Source of the DNA: Palsa-504 sp963705835
GTDB taxonomy: Bacteria > Actinomycetota > Actinomycetes > Streptosporangiales > Streptosporangiaceae
NCBI GenBank assembly: GCA_963705835.1
Contig: CAVPLC010000051.1
Location: forward strand, 138,044 to 202,043
Direction: 5' to 3'
Length of the DNA stretch: 64,000 nucleotides
The notes beneath the pieces were generated by a model that did no database searches, was not told where the DNA came from, and was given only the letters and a program-made list of their open reading frames with translations. Each line of letters opens with the position of its first letter. The stretch's first letter is position 1. Shown here one piece after another: positions 8,130-16,875 of this stretch. The position numbers and the translations under genes were made by a program.

Positions 8130-8911
8130 ATGCTCCAGGGGTTCGTGAGGCCTACGAGGCGGCCGCGCGGCTGTGGGCCGAGGGGCCCGGGCCGGTGTAC
8201 GCGAGCCTGGCCGACGCGCTGCTGGCCGCCGCGGGAGGAGCCTCGGGGCGGGCCGTCACGGGCCGGCGGGTGCTGGATCTGGGGGCGGGAACCGGGGTCG
8301 CCGGGCGGGCCGCGCTGGCCGCGGGGGCGCGGTCGGTGGTGTGCGCCGACTCGGCTCAGGGGATGCTGCGCCGGTGCGGGGCGGGGCTGCGTCCGGTGGC
8401 GGCCGATGCGACCGCGCTGCCGTTCCGGGACGGCTGCTTCGACCTGGCGCTGGCCGCGTTCTGCCTCGGGCACCTGGCCGATCCCGTGACGGGCCTGCGG
8501 GAGGCCCGCCGGGTCGCCGCGGGGCTGGCGGCCAGCTCGTTCGCGGCCGGGTGGAACCACCCGGCCAAGGGGGCGGTCGATGAGGTCCTCGGGTCGTTCG
8601 GCTACCGGCCGCCGCCGTGGTACCTCACGTTCAAGCAGGACACCGAGCCGTGGGCCAGCGACCCGGCGGCGCTGCGCCGGGACACGACCGCGGCCGGGTT
8701 CACCGAGGTGCGGCTGCGGACGGTCACGGTCGAGGTCGGGCGGTCCAGCCCGGCCGAGCTCGCGTCCTGGCGGCTGGGCATGGCCCACGTGGCCCCGTTC
8801 GTGTGCTCGCTGCCCGAGGCCCGCCGGGAGGAGCTGCGGCACGCCGCGGAGGCCGCGGTGGCGGGCACCGGCCCGCTGGTGGTGTCCATGCTGGTGCTCA
8901 CGGCCCGCTAG
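8126..8911 (+). CDS. class I SAM-dependent methyltransferase
   Basis: The product is 261 aa. Motif I is VLDLGAGTGVAGRAAL near residues 45-60; SVVCADSAQGML is the acidic strand-2 loop; VAADATALPFRDGCFDLAL is the motif around strand 4, and GHLADPVTGLREARRV follows. This matches small-molecule methyltransferases of the UbiE/Methyltransf_11 type. The start ATG overlaps the kinase stop (ATGA at 8126). Its 3' end overlaps the SARP regulator's 3' end tail to tail by 14 bases. Together with the kinase and SnoaL-like protein it may tailor one small molecule, but no core biosynthetic gene is nearby. Confidence 0.85.
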   Translation: MNAPGVREAYEAAARLWAEGPGPVYASLADALLAAAGGASGRAVTGRRVLDLGAGTGVAGRAALAAGARSVVCADSAQGMLRRCGAGLRPVAADATALPFRDGCFDLALAAFCLGHLADPVTGLREARRVAAGLAASSFAAGWNHPAKGAVDEVLGSFGYRPPPWYLTFKQDTEPWASDPAALRRDTTAAGFTEVRLRTVTVEVGRSSPAELASWRLGMAHVAPFVCSLPEARREELRHAAEAAVAGTGPLVVSMLVLTAR

Positions 8912-11900
8912 GAGCGCGCCAGCCGTCCAGGCGCCGGGCCGCCGCGCGCCGAAGGCCGTCCGCGTGATCGCCGGCCTGGCGGGCGAGCCGCTCGGCCCGG
9001 TCGGCCGCGACGTCCAGCCAGGCCGGGACCGCGAAGTCGGCGGCGGCCTCGCCGGTCCACCACCAGGCCTCCACCGCGACGGACCCCTCGACCAGGTCCA
9101 GGTCCGCGGCGACCGCGTCCAGGTCGACGGGCAGCCCCAGCGCCCGGCGGGCGCGGCGGGCGAGCACGCGGGCCACGCCGACGTACCGCGGCACGCCCAG
9201 CGCGGCCGCGCGGGCCTGCAGGCCCGTCGCGGTGGCCAGCGCCGAATCCGCCTCGCCGCACAGCAGCGCCAGCCGGGCCGTGATCAGCTGGTGCTTGAGC
9301 TCCAGCCGCCAGCCGAAGACCAGGTTTCCCCCGAGCAGGGCTCCGGCCTGGGCCAGCCGGGACCGCGCGCCGTCCGGATCACCGGCCGCCAGGTGTTCCT
9401 CGGCCAGGTCCTGCAGCGCGGCGATGGTCAGCTCGGGGATGCCCTGGCCGCGCTGGCCCAGCTCCAGGGCCTGGACATGACGATCGTGGGCCTGGCCGGC
9501 GGCGCCCAGGCTGCGCAGCACCCAGCCGGCGAAGTTCACCGCGCGGCCCTCGAAGCGTGGCACCTGGCGGCGCTCGACCTCGGCCGTGTACCGGGCGAAG
9601 GCGTCCAGGGCCTGGGCCGGGCGGCCGGCCACGGCGTGCGCGTGCCCGGTGAACAGCAGCGCGTGCAGGGTGGCCACGGTGTGCGCCACCCCCTCCTGCG
9701 CGCGGGCCGCCGGGCGGAGCAGGGCCAGCGCCTCGTCGGTCTTGCTCTGGTGGGCCCGCAGCACGCCCAGCCACGCGGCGGCCGTCACCCGGTCGGTGCC
9801 CTCGGCCAGCGAGAACGCCTCGCCGAGCAGCAGCTCGGCCTGGGCCAGGTCGCCGGCCGCGTGCCGCGTCCGGCCGCCGACCGCCAGGCAGCGCGACCGG
9901 CTGGCCGCGTCGGCCGCGGCCAGCGCGCCGTCCGCGGCGAACTGGGCGGCCTGCGCGAAGCGGCGGTCGAAGTAGCACGCCCAGGCGCCGACCTCCAGGG
10001 CGGCGGCGCCGGCCGCCGCGGCCCGCTCGACGTCGGCCAGCGCCTCGTCGTACCGGCGGCGGCGGGTGCGCACGCGGGCCCGCTCGAGCCATCCCTCCGG
10101 GTCCGGGTGCAGCCGCAGGGCGTCGTCCAGCAGCGCCTCGGCGGCCGCGTGGTCGAATCGCTCGGCGACCCGCTCGGCGGCGATGCGCAGCGACCGGGAC
10201 GCGAGCTCGAGGTCGCCGCCCAGCCGGGCGTGGTGCGCCACCATGGCCGGGTCGGCGTAGGACTGGCGGGCCAGCACCCGCCCGGCCTGCCGGTGCAGCA
10301 GCGCGGCCCGGCCCGCGGTCGCGCTGGCGGCCAGCGCCTCGCGGACCAGCTCGTGCCGGAACCTGAACGTCCCGCCGTCCTCGGCCAGCAGCTGCTTGGC
10401 CACGGCTCGTTCCGCGTCGTCGAGCAGGTCGACCGCGGGCCGGCCGAGCAGCGCCGCGAGCAGCTCGATGTCCAGTTCCTGGCCGATCACCGCGGCCGCG
10501 CGCAGCATCGCGCCGGCCGTGCCCAGCTCGTCGCACCGGGCCGACACCGACTCGACCAGGGAGGCGGGCAGCTCGGTCCTGGCCGTCTGCTGGGCCAGCT
10601 CGGTCAGGAACAGCGGATGGCCCTTGGACCGCTCGTACAGCTCGTCGGCCCGGGCCGGGCCCACCAGCTGGGCGGCGGCCTCGCGGCCGAGCAGGTCGAG
10701 GTGGACGAGCGCGGTGGCCGGCATGGGCGGGCCCTCGCCGGTCCTGACCGCGGCGACGACCGCGGCGGGCATGTCCTGCCGCCGCGCGAAGCTCAGCCAG
10801 TTCGACAGCGCCCGCCCGGCCAGGTGCGCGTCGTCGATCACCACCACCAGCGGGCCGCGCTCGGTGATCCGCGCGATGACCCGCACCAGCGCCGCGTACA
10901 GCATCGCCGGGCCGAGCATGCTGTCGGCCAGGACCGGCTCCGGCCGCGGCGGGTCCGCGGGGGCCAGCAGCGGCGCGAGCGTCGCGGCGTCCGGGCCCAG
11001 CAGGTCGGCGGCGGTGTCGGGCCCGAGCCGGCGCATCAGGTCCGACAGCGCCGTGAGCAGGGCGTCCAGCGGCATGGCCTGGTCGAGCTGGCCGCACGAG
11101 GCCATCAGCACGATCTCGCCGGCCGCGGCGCGCTGGCCGGCCCAGGCGCGCAGCAGGGCGGTCTTGCCGATGCCGGCCTCCCCGTCGACCACGACGACCT
11201 CCGTCGAGCCGTCCCGGGCGCGTGCGGCCATCGTGTCCAGGTAGGCCAGCTCCTCGTCGCGGCCGACCAGGCCGGCCGCGACGCGGGCGGGAACCGGCGG
11301 CGGCGAGGCCAGCTCGCCGCGCAGGATGGCGGTGTACAGGGTGACGGTCTCGGGGGACGGATCGGTGCCGAGGTCCCCGGCGAGCCGCTCCCGCGCCTTG
11401 GCGTAGGCGGCCAGCGCCGCGGCCACCCGGCCGCCCGCGACGTAGGCGCGCAGCAGCACCCGCAGCGACGTCTCGTCGTAGCCGTCGCGCTCCACCGCGG
11501 CGGTCGCGGCGTCGGCGGCGGCCATCCAGTCCCCGGCCTCGAGCAGGGCCTCGGCGGCCACCCGCCGGGCCTGCCCGGCCAGCCGGTCCAGCTCGGCCAG
11601 CCGCAGCTGCGCCCAGTCGCCGGGCACCGCGGGCAGCCCGTAGCCGCGCAGCAGCGACAGCGCCACCCGGGCGGCCGCCGCCGCGCCCAGCAGGTTCCCG
11701 CCGCCGCGCCTGCGTTCCATCTCCTCGGTCAGGGCGGCCAGCTCGGCCGCGTCGAGCCAGTCGCAGACCAGCAGGTAGCCCTGATCGCGATGCTGGATCC
11801 GGTCCCGGCCCAGCACCGACCGCAGCCGGCTGATCAGCACGGCCAGCTGGTCGTCCGGCCGGGCCGGCGGCGCGTCGCCCCACAGCGTGTCGGCCAGCAC

Positions 11901-12071
11901 GTCGGCCGGGACCGCCTGGCCCCCGGCCAGGGCCAGCACGCACAGCGCCAGCCGGCCCTTCCTGCTGCCCAGGGCCTGCGGCTCGATGCCGTCCACGCCG
12001 AAATCGCTCAGCACGCGGACCGCCAGCGACTTCATGTCGGTATCAAACCGCAGCCTGACCTGGGGCGCCAT
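8898..12071 (-). CDS. SARP-type transcriptional regulator with AAA ATPase and TPR-like region
   Basis: The product is 1057 aa from ATG 12071, preceded by GAGGGCCGAT. Residues 15-100 are an OmpR-like winged helix (GSRKGRLALCVLALAGGQ, QLAVLISRLRSVLG), residues about 105-250 a bacterial transcriptional activation domain, residues about 265-560 an ATPase (VGRDEELAYLD; Walker A GEAGIGKT at 297-304; Walker B LVVVIDDAH), and the rest is Ala-rich helical repeat. There is no LuxR helix-turn-helix at the C-terminus. This is the AfsR-type layout; such proteins activate secondary metabolism genes. The divergent promoter carries phased GCTGCAA repeats, suggesting control of itself and the cupin gene. Confidence 0.88.
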   Translation of the reverse strand: MAPQVRLRFDTDMKSLAVRVLSDFGVDGIEPQALGSRKGRLALCVLALAGGQAVPADVLADTLWGDAPPARPDDQLAVLISRLRSVLGRDRIQHRDQGYLLVCDWLDAAELAALTEEMERRRGGGNLLGAAAAARVALSLLRGYGLPAVPGDWAQLRLAELDRLAGQARRVAAEALLEAGDWMAAADAATAAVERDGYDETSLRVLLRAYVAGGRVAAALAAYAKARERLAGDLGTDPSPETVTLYTAILRGELASPPPVPARVAAGLVGRDEELAYLDTMAARARDGSTEVVVVDGEAGIGKTALLRAWAGQRAAAGEIVLMASCGQLDQAMPLDALLTALSDLMRRLGPDTAADLLGPDAATLAPLLAPADPPRPEPVLADSMLGPAMLYAALVRVIARITERGPLVVVIDDAHLAGRALSNWLSFARRQDMPAAVVAAVRTGEGPPMPATALVHLDLLGREAAAQLVGPARADELYERSKGHPLFLTELAQQTARTELPASLVESVSARCDELGTAGAMLRAAAVIGQELDIELLAALLGRPAVDLLDDAERAVAKQLLAEDGGTFRFRHELVREALAASATAGRAALLHRQAGRVLARQSYADPAMVAHHARLGGDLELASRSLRIAAERVAERFDHAAAEALLDDALRLHPDPEGWLERARVRTRRRRYDEALADVERAAAAGAAALEVGAWACYFDRRFAQAAQFAADGALAAADAASRSRCLAVGGRTRHAAGDLAQAELLLGEAFSLAEGTDRVTAAAWLGVLRAHQSKTDEALALLRPAARAQEGVAHTVATLHALLFTGHAHAVAGRPAQALDAFARYTAEVERRQVPRFEGRAVNFAGWVLRSLGAAGQAHDRHVQALELGQRGQGIPELTIAALQDLAEEHLAAGDPDGARSRLAQAGALLGGNLVFGWRLELKHQLITARLALLCGEADSALATATGLQARAAALGVPRYVGVARVLARRARRALGLPVDLDAVAADLDLVEGSVAVEAWWWTGEAAADFAVPAWLDVAADRAERLARQAGDHADGLRRAAARRLDGWRAPSGP

Positions 12072-12081
12072 ATCGGCCCTC

Positions 12082-12120
12082 GCTGCAAACAGGCTGCAAC
12101 CGGCGCCGGCCAGGCTGAAA
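12082..12120. promoter_or_regulatory. 11-bp-phased heptamer repeats between SARP gene and cupin gene
   Basis: GCTGCAA occurs at 12082-12088 and again at 12093-12099, exactly 11 bases apart, and a near copy GCTGAAA lies at 12114-12120, 21 bases further on. SARP proteins classically bind direct heptamer repeats at 11 or 22 bp spacing. The repeats sit between the divergent starts at 12071 and 12160. Binding by the adjacent regulator is inference. Confidence 0.5.
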
Positions 12121-12159
12121 GCCGAGACCTGTCGGGCAACCAATCGAAGGAGAGTTCCC

Positions 12160-12519
12160 ATGACCGCCAAGGCAGAGCAGAAGAGCTTCGCCACCCCCGA
12201 CGAGACCCGCGAGTTCGAACGCGGCGCGCTGGACCTGCTGCGGATCGGCGGCGCCGACATCGGCCGGCTCACCCTGCAGCCCGGCTGGCGCTGGTCCGAC
12301 CACGTCAAGCCGCTGGCCGGCACCGATCTGTGCGAGGCACCGCACTTCCAGTACCACGTGCAGGGCACCCTGCACGTCGTCATGGCCGACGGCTCGGAAT
12401 TCGACGCCCGGCCCGGTGACGTCACCGCGCTGCCCCAGGGCCACGACGCGTGGGTCGTCGGAGACGAGCCGGTGGTGGTGGTCGACTGGTACGGAGCCAG
12501 CAACTACGCCCGGGGCTGA
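12160..12519 (+). CDS. single-domain cupin protein
   Basis: The product is 119 aa. GAAGGAGAG precedes ATG 12160. The cupin strands read GWRWSDHVKPLAGTDLCEAPHFQYHVQG and VVMADGSEFDARPGDVTALPQGHDAWVVG, which place candidate metal ligands (His, Glu, His) in the usual order. Small cupins of this type bind a metal or small ligand; no reaction can be assigned. The gene is divergent from the SARP regulator and shares its repeat-bearing promoter, so it may be that regulator's target. Confidence 0.8.
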   Translation: MTAKAEQKSFATPDETREFERGALDLLRIGGADIGRLTLQPGWRWSDHVKPLAGTDLCEAPHFQYHVQGTLHVVMADGSEFDARPGDVTALPQGHDAWVVGDEPVVVVDWYGASNYARG

Positions 12520-12585
12520 CCGCCTCTCGTGGTCGACGCTAAGACCTGAACTACGGTTGAGGTCAAGGGCGAGAGGGGAGCGAAC

Positions 12586-13116
12586 GTGGCCGAAGTGCGA
12601 ACCGTCCACACCGCCGACCTGGACGCCGGCACCAGGTCGGCCATCCGCCTGCTGCTCGATGCGGTCTTCGGCGCCGTGTCCGATGACACCTTCGAGAACG
12701 CGCTCGGCGGCCTGCACACCCTGGTCATCGACGACGGAGAGCTGATCGGTCACGCCAGCGTCGTGCAGCGGCGGCTGCTGTACGGCGGCCGCGCGCTGCG
12801 CACCGGGTACATCGAGGGCGTCGCGGTGCGCGAGGACCGGCGCCGCCAGGGCCACGCCGCCGCGATGATGTCCGTGCTCGAACGAGCCGTGCGGTCCGGC
12901 TATCAGCTCGGTGCGCTCGGCGCCAGCGAGGACGGCGCCCGCCTGTACACCGCACGGGGCTGGCAGCGGTGGCGGGGACCGTCGGCGGCGCTCACCCCGG
13001 ACGGCATCCGCCGGACCCCGGACAAGGACGGCCACATCTACGTCCTGCCGGTATCGGTGCCGGTCGACGTGTCGGACGAGCTCGTCTGTGACTGGCGGCC
13101 CGGTGCCCCGTGGTAA
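12586..13116 (+). CDS. aac(2')-I: aminoglycoside 2'-N-acetyltransferase, AAC(2')-I type
   Basis: The product is 176 aa, starting at GTG 12586 after GAGGGGAGCG. It follows mycobacterial AAC(2')-Ic almost collinearly: VHTADLD, ALGGLHTLV, VVQRRLLYGGRALRTGYIEG, VAVREDRRRQGHAAAMM (acetyl-CoA loop), YQLGALGASEDGARLY, RGWQRWRGPS, RTPDKDG and the C-terminal DELVCDWRPGAPW. These enzymes acetylate the 2'-amino group of gentamicin- or tobramycin-like drugs and are usually chromosomal and intrinsic. It stands alone between the cupin gene and an opposing lipoprotein gene. Resistance in this host is inference. Confidence 0.88.
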   Translation: MAEVRTVHTADLDAGTRSAIRLLLDAVFGAVSDDTFENALGGLHTLVIDDGELIGHASVVQRRLLYGGRALRTGYIEGVAVREDRRRQGHAAAMMSVLERAVRSGYQLGALGASEDGARLYTARGWQRWRGPSAALTPDGIRRTPDKDGHIYVLPVSVPVDVSDELVCDWRPGAPW

Positions 13117-13151
13117 GAGCACTGTGGTAGGAGCACTGCGGTAAGGCGCGG

Positions 13152-13730
13152 CTAGCTGAGGTGGCTCATCGCGGCGGGTGCGCTTCCCGGTCCGTCGCCG
13201 GAGCATTTGCCGGTGGCCAGCGCATTGGCCGTGCTGTAGGCGTTCGAGACGTAACCATTCGCCTGGTCGATTTCGGAGTTGGCCTTGGTGATCGCCTGCT
13301 GGACCTGGATGCTCGCGGTCGAGATGAATTGGTTGACGTCCGACGGAATACTAACCCCCTCATTCGCAATGGCCGTCATGTCGGTAACCAGGTTGTTGAT
13401 GTCCTGCCGGACCGTCGATATGGCGTTTTTCAGGTTGCCGACATCGTAGGATACGTTCTGCTGGTCACGACCGATGTTGGTCTTTACGTCGTAGTCGACG
13501 TTGGCCTGCAGGTTATAGCAGGCGCCTGCCGAGTCGCCGGGGCCGTTATCCGCGTCGGTCGTCTCGGAATTAAGATCGGTGTTCTCCTGCGCCACGGCCG
13601 AGGACAGCGCGCTTTCAATGCTGTTGAAGTTGGCCGGGATGTTGGACGGGGGGACGGAGTTGCTGGAGCTGCCGCACCCGGCAATGGCCAGCAAGGCTGC
13701 GAAGGCCAGCAGGCCGAGACCAGTTCTCAT
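13152..13730 (-). CDS. secreted lipoprotein, helical
   Basis: The product is 192 aa. Residues 1-19 form a lipoprotein signal with lipobox LAIAGC and Cys19. The mature part is predicted helical with many Asn, Gln and Ala (NFNSIESALSSAVAQENTDL, TVRQDINNLVTDM), like a small coiled-coil bundle. I recognise no family. It is followed on its 5' side by an M50-like membrane protease gene on the same strand, 33 bases away, so the two may share a transcript with the protease first. Confidence 0.7.
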   Translation of the reverse strand: MRTGLGLLAFAALLAIAGCGSSSNSVPPSNIPANFNSIESALSSAVAQENTDLNSETTDADNGPGDSAGACYNLQANVDYDVKTNIGRDQQNVSYDVGNLKNAISTVRQDINNLVTDMTAIANEGVSIPSDVNQFISTASIQVQQAITKANSEIDQANGYVSNAYSTANALATGKCSGDGPGSAPAAMSHLS

Positions 13731-13763
13731 GAGCCAACCCTCTTTTCGATATTCAGGTTCCAG

Positions 13764-14423
13764 TTAGGACCGCATGACGAGCATCCCGCCGCCCACGGCG
13801 AGCGCCGCGAGCGCGCCGGCCAGCCAGAGCAGGGACCAGACGAGATGCGGGATGAAGGTAAAATCCCGGAGGGATGCCCCATCCCCTGTTTTGAGGCCGC
13901 TTTCGACGATCACGCGCACCCCGGATAGCAGCAGGAACCAGGTGACCGCATAGGAGGCGACAACCTGGGCCCCCATCGGCGCGAAGCGGGCGACGGCGAA
14001 GACCAGGCCGCCGGCCAAGAGGACGGTGAGGATGCCGAATGACCAGCGCACCGCGATGAGGAGAATTCCGAGCAGGAAAAGGGCGACCCAGAGCATTGAC
14101 GCGATATGCCCCGCCTTGATGAGTAGCGCCGCGCCGAGCCCGAACAAGCTCGGGCCGACGTAGCCGACGAATTTAAACAAGACGGTCCCCGGGAGGGTGC
14201 CGCCGCGAACGAGCGTGGTCAGCCCTTGGCCCTTTGCATCCATCGTTATACCCTGGACGCCGCGGAACAGTAGCGACCCCATCACCGCGTGCGCTCCTTC
14301 GTGCGCCATGACCATAACATAACGCAAGACCAGCCAGGTGGCCTCGAATGCCACGGCGGCGAGCACGACCAGGCCTATAAGCACGGCCTCCACGCCCGAC
14401 AGCGGGCTCTGCGTCATGCTCAT
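13764..14423 (-). CDS. M50B-like membrane metallopeptidase
   Basis: The product is 219 aa with about six hydrophobic segments. VMVMAHEGAHAVMG near residues 36-49 carries an HExxH zinc motif inside the second segment, as in M50 site-2-protease relatives; the third ligand is probably in the later helices but is not clear. LFRGVQGITMDAKGQG forms a loop. Starts at 14423 and 14417 are both possible. It precedes the lipoprotein gene on the same strand. M50B-like proteins of this size are mostly uncharacterised, so a protease role is by motif only. Confidence 0.75.
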   Translation of the reverse strand: MSMTQSPLSGVEAVLIGLVVLAAVAFEATWLVLRYVMVMAHEGAHAVMGSLLFRGVQGITMDAKGQGLTTLVRGGTLPGTVLFKFVGYVGPSLFGLGAALLIKAGHIASMLWVALFLLGILLIAVRWSFGILTVLLAGGLVFAVARFAPMGAQVVASYAVTWFLLLSGVRVIVESGLKTGDGASLRDFTFIPHLVWSLLWLAGALAALAVGGGMLVMRS

Positions 14424-14485
14424 GCACCCGAAGGTTAACCCCGCCGTGCGCGGCTGTCTACGGTTCCGGCCGGTGATACGCCGGA

Positions 14486-14517
14486 CCGTTCGGAGAAAAA
14501 GATTTTATCCTGAACGG
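14486..14517. promoter_or_regulatory. recurrent CCGTTCGG motif, copy 2, with inverted arm
   Basis: CCGTTCGG at 14486-14493 is followed by an A-rich spacer, GATTTT and then GAACGG ending at 14517, so the ends form an imperfect inverted repeat around an A/T core. It lies between the divergent M50-like and PhyH genes. Confidence 0.45.
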
Positions 14518-14569
14518 ATCTGGGCTTTCCTTTCCTGCATAACTTAATGCGGCAGGTTAGAGTGCGGCC

Positions 14570-15376
14570 ATGGGTTGGGTGCTTGCTGACGAGGAGGCGG
14601 CCGAGGCGTTCGCCAGGGACGGCGTGGTGTGCCTGCGCTCGGTGCTGGACCGCGATCAGGTGGCCGTCGCGGCGGAGGCGATCGACGCGGTGCTGGCCCG
14701 GCCGGGCCCGCTGGCCCAGGTGGCCAGCGCGGCCGATGACCCGGGCGCGTTCACCGAGGACTTCTGCCGATGGCGGGATGTTCCGCAGATCGAGCAGCTG
14801 GCCCGGCACTCGCCGGTGGCCGCGGCGGCGGCGGCCTTGCTGGCCACCCCGCAGGTGCGTTTCTACCACGATCACGTGCTGGTCAAGGAGGGCGGGACCC
14901 GGCAGCGCACCCCGTGGCACCAGGACCAGCCCTACTACAACGTCGACGGCCGCGGGGTCAGCGCCTGGATCCCGGTGGACCCGGTGCCCGCCGACGGGTG
15001 CCTGGAACTGCTGGCCGGCTCGCATCGCGGCCCGTGGCTGATGCCGCGGACGTTCTTGACCAGGCAGGCGCGCTGGTTCCCTGAGGGCAGCCTGGGCGAG
15101 CTGCCCGACGTCGACGCGGACCCGGCCGCGTTCGACATCCGGCGGTTCGCCCTGGAGCCGGGCGACGCCATCTTCTTCGACTTCCTGACCGTGCACGGGG
15201 CGCCGGGATTCCCCCACCCGGGCCGGCGGCGGGTCCTGTCGCTGCGGTACATGTCGGCCGACACCAGGCACGCGCCGCGTCCCTGGCGCACTTCACCGCC
15301 ATTCGAGGGCCTGGACGCCGAGCTGCCCGCCGGGGCGGCGATGGACCATCCGCTGTTCCCCGTGGTCTGGGGCTGA
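14570..15376 (+). CDS. phytanoyl-CoA dioxygenase (PhyH) family protein
   Basis: The product is 268 aa. The Fe(II)/2-oxoglutarate fold is visible: FYHDHVLVKEGGT, then PWHQDQPYYNVDG with the His-x-Asp pair near residues 124-126, WIPVDPVPADGCLELLAGSHRGPW, and VHGAPGFPHPGRRRVLSLRY, which supplies the distal His and the 2-oxoglutarate Arg. Such enzymes hydroxylate or halogenate lipids and natural products. The RBS is weak. A flavoprotein gene follows after 23 bases on the same strand and may be co-transcribed. The substrate is unknown. Confidence 0.85.
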   Translation: MGWVLADEEAAEAFARDGVVCLRSVLDRDQVAVAAEAIDAVLARPGPLAQVASAADDPGAFTEDFCRWRDVPQIEQLARHSPVAAAAAALLATPQVRFYHDHVLVKEGGTRQRTPWHQDQPYYNVDGRGVSAWIPVDPVPADGCLELLAGSHRGPWLMPRTFLTRQARWFPEGSLGELPDVDADPAAFDIRRFALEPGDAIFFDFLTVHGAPGFPHPGRRRVLSLRYMSADTRHAPRPWRTSPPFEGLDAELPAGAAMDHPLFPVVWG

Positions 15377-15399
15377 CACCAGCAGGACAGGAGCAAGTC

Positions 15400-16776
15400 T
15401 TGGATCGCAGCGGCTACGACTACGACGTGATCGTGGTGGGCGCGGGGGCGCCGGGCGAGCACTGCGCAGGCGCGCTGGCCGACGGCGGGCTGCGGGTAGC
15501 GGTGGTGGAGCGGGAACTGGCCGGGGGCGAGTGCTCGCACTGGGCGTGCATCCCGTCCAAGACGCTGCTGCGCCCCGGCGAGGCGGTGCACGGCGCGCTC
15601 GAGGCCGCGGCCACCGCCCGGGTCGACGTGAAGGCCGCGCTGGCCTACCGGGACTTCATGGTCTCGGACTACTCCGACGCCGGGCAGCAGCAGTGGCTGG
15701 CGAGCAAGGGCATCGACCTGATCCGCGGCACCGGCCGGCTGGCCGGGCCGGGCGTGGTCGAGGTCGGCGGCGTTCGGCACACCGCGCGGGACGTCGTGGT
15801 GGCGACCGGCTCGGATCCGGTCATCCCGGCCGTCCCCGGGCTGCGCGACCTCGAGGGCATCTGGACCAACCGCGAGGTGACCGGCATGAAGGCGGTCCCG
15901 CGCCGGCTGCTGATCCTGGGCGGCGGACCGGTCGGCGCGGAGATGGCCCAGGCCGTTCGGCGGCTGGGCGGCGAGGTGGCCCTGTCCGAGGGGGCCTCGC
16001 ACGTGCTCGCCCGCGAGCCCGAGCCGCTGGGCGACGCGCTCGGCGAGGAGCTGCGCCGCGACGGCATCGAGCTGTTCCTCGGCGTGCACGCGACCGCCGC
16101 GCGGCGCGACGGCCAGGACTACGTGCTGACCCTGGAGGGCGGCCGCGAGCTGCGCGGCGACCGGCTGCTGGTGGCCACCGGCAGGCGCCCCCGGCTCCCC
16201 GAGGGCCTGGACACGGTCGGCGTCACCTCCGCACCGGCCGGCATCGGCGTCGACGCGCACCTGCGCGCGGGCGAGCGGCTGTGGGCGATCGGCGACGTCA
16301 CCGGCGTCCGGCTGCTGACGCACGTCGGCAAGTACCAGGGCGAGGTCGTCGCCTCGAACATCCTCGGCGAGCCGCGCCAGGCCCACTACGAGGCCATCCC
16401 GGACGTGGTCTACACCGATCCGCAGGCCGCCGCGGTCGGCGCCACCGAGGCCCCGTTCAGTGCGACCGTCCCGCTGTCCGGTGTGGCCAAGACGGCCACC
16501 TACACCCACGCCTACGCACAGTCCAAGGGCTTCCTGACCCTGCTGTCCGACGGCGAGCGGCTGACCGGCGCCTACGCGCTCGGGCCCGAGGCCGGGGAAT
16601 GGATGCAGCAGGCCACGCTGGCCATCCGGGCCCGCGTGCCGCTCGACGTGCTGCGCGACGTCATCCAGCCCTTCCCCACGTTCTCGGAGATCTACGTCGA
16701 CGCGCTCAAGGCCCTGCGAAGCAAGATTATGGGGCGGAGCACGATTAGCGGCCAGGGCCCGGCTCCGCACGGCTGA
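15400..16776 (+). CDS. FAD/NAD(P) disulfide oxidoreductase, lipoamide-dehydrogenase-like
   Basis: The product is 458 aa. TTG 15400 is the likely start, after GGACAGGAGC. VIVVGAGAPGEHCAGAL binds FAD; GGECSHWACIPSKTLLRP keeps the C-x4-C redox pair (Cys45, Cys50) though the loop is unlike the usual GTCVNVGC; LLILGGGPVGAEMAQA binds NAD(P); VDAHLRAGERLWAIGDV is the second FAD motif. At the C-terminus PFPTFSEIY replaces the normal catalytic HPTxSE, so the active-site His is missing. It is therefore unlikely to be a normal lipoamide dehydrogenase or mercuric reductase. It follows the PhyH gene. Confidence 0.82.
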   Translation: MDRSGYDYDVIVVGAGAPGEHCAGALADGGLRVAVVERELAGGECSHWACIPSKTLLRPGEAVHGALEAAATARVDVKAALAYRDFMVSDYSDAGQQQWLASKGIDLIRGTGRLAGPGVVEVGGVRHTARDVVVATGSDPVIPAVPGLRDLEGIWTNREVTGMKAVPRRLLILGGGPVGAEMAQAVRRLGGEVALSEGASHVLAREPEPLGDALGEELRRDGIELFLGVHATAARRDGQDYVLTLEGGRELRGDRLLVATGRRPRLPEGLDTVGVTSAPAGIGVDAHLRAGERLWAIGDVTGVRLLTHVGKYQGEVVASNILGEPRQAHYEAIPDVVYTDPQAAAVGATEAPFSATVPLSGVAKTATYTHAYAQSKGFLTLLSDGERLTGAYALGPEAGEWMQQATLAIRARVPLDVLRDVIQPFPTFSEIYVDALKALRSKIMGRSTISGQGPAPHG

Positions 16777-16875
16777 ACCCGGGCGCGTCACGCGTGCGCC
16801 CGGGCCGCGGCCTCGCGGTGGGCGCCTGGAGGTCGGGCGCGGCAAATGCCCGGGGCTGTCGGTCACCCCCGCTCT

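Noticed and set aside
8580..12419. Very long plus-strand open frame opposite the SARP gene
   Set aside because: It is antisense to a gene with clear Walker and winged-helix motifs; its translation is Gly/Arg/Pro/Gln-rich without motifs, an effect of high G/C third positions.
14935..16866. Long minus-strand open frame over the flavoprotein gene
   Set aside because: Shadow of the PhyH and flavoprotein genes; low-complexity translation and no RBS.
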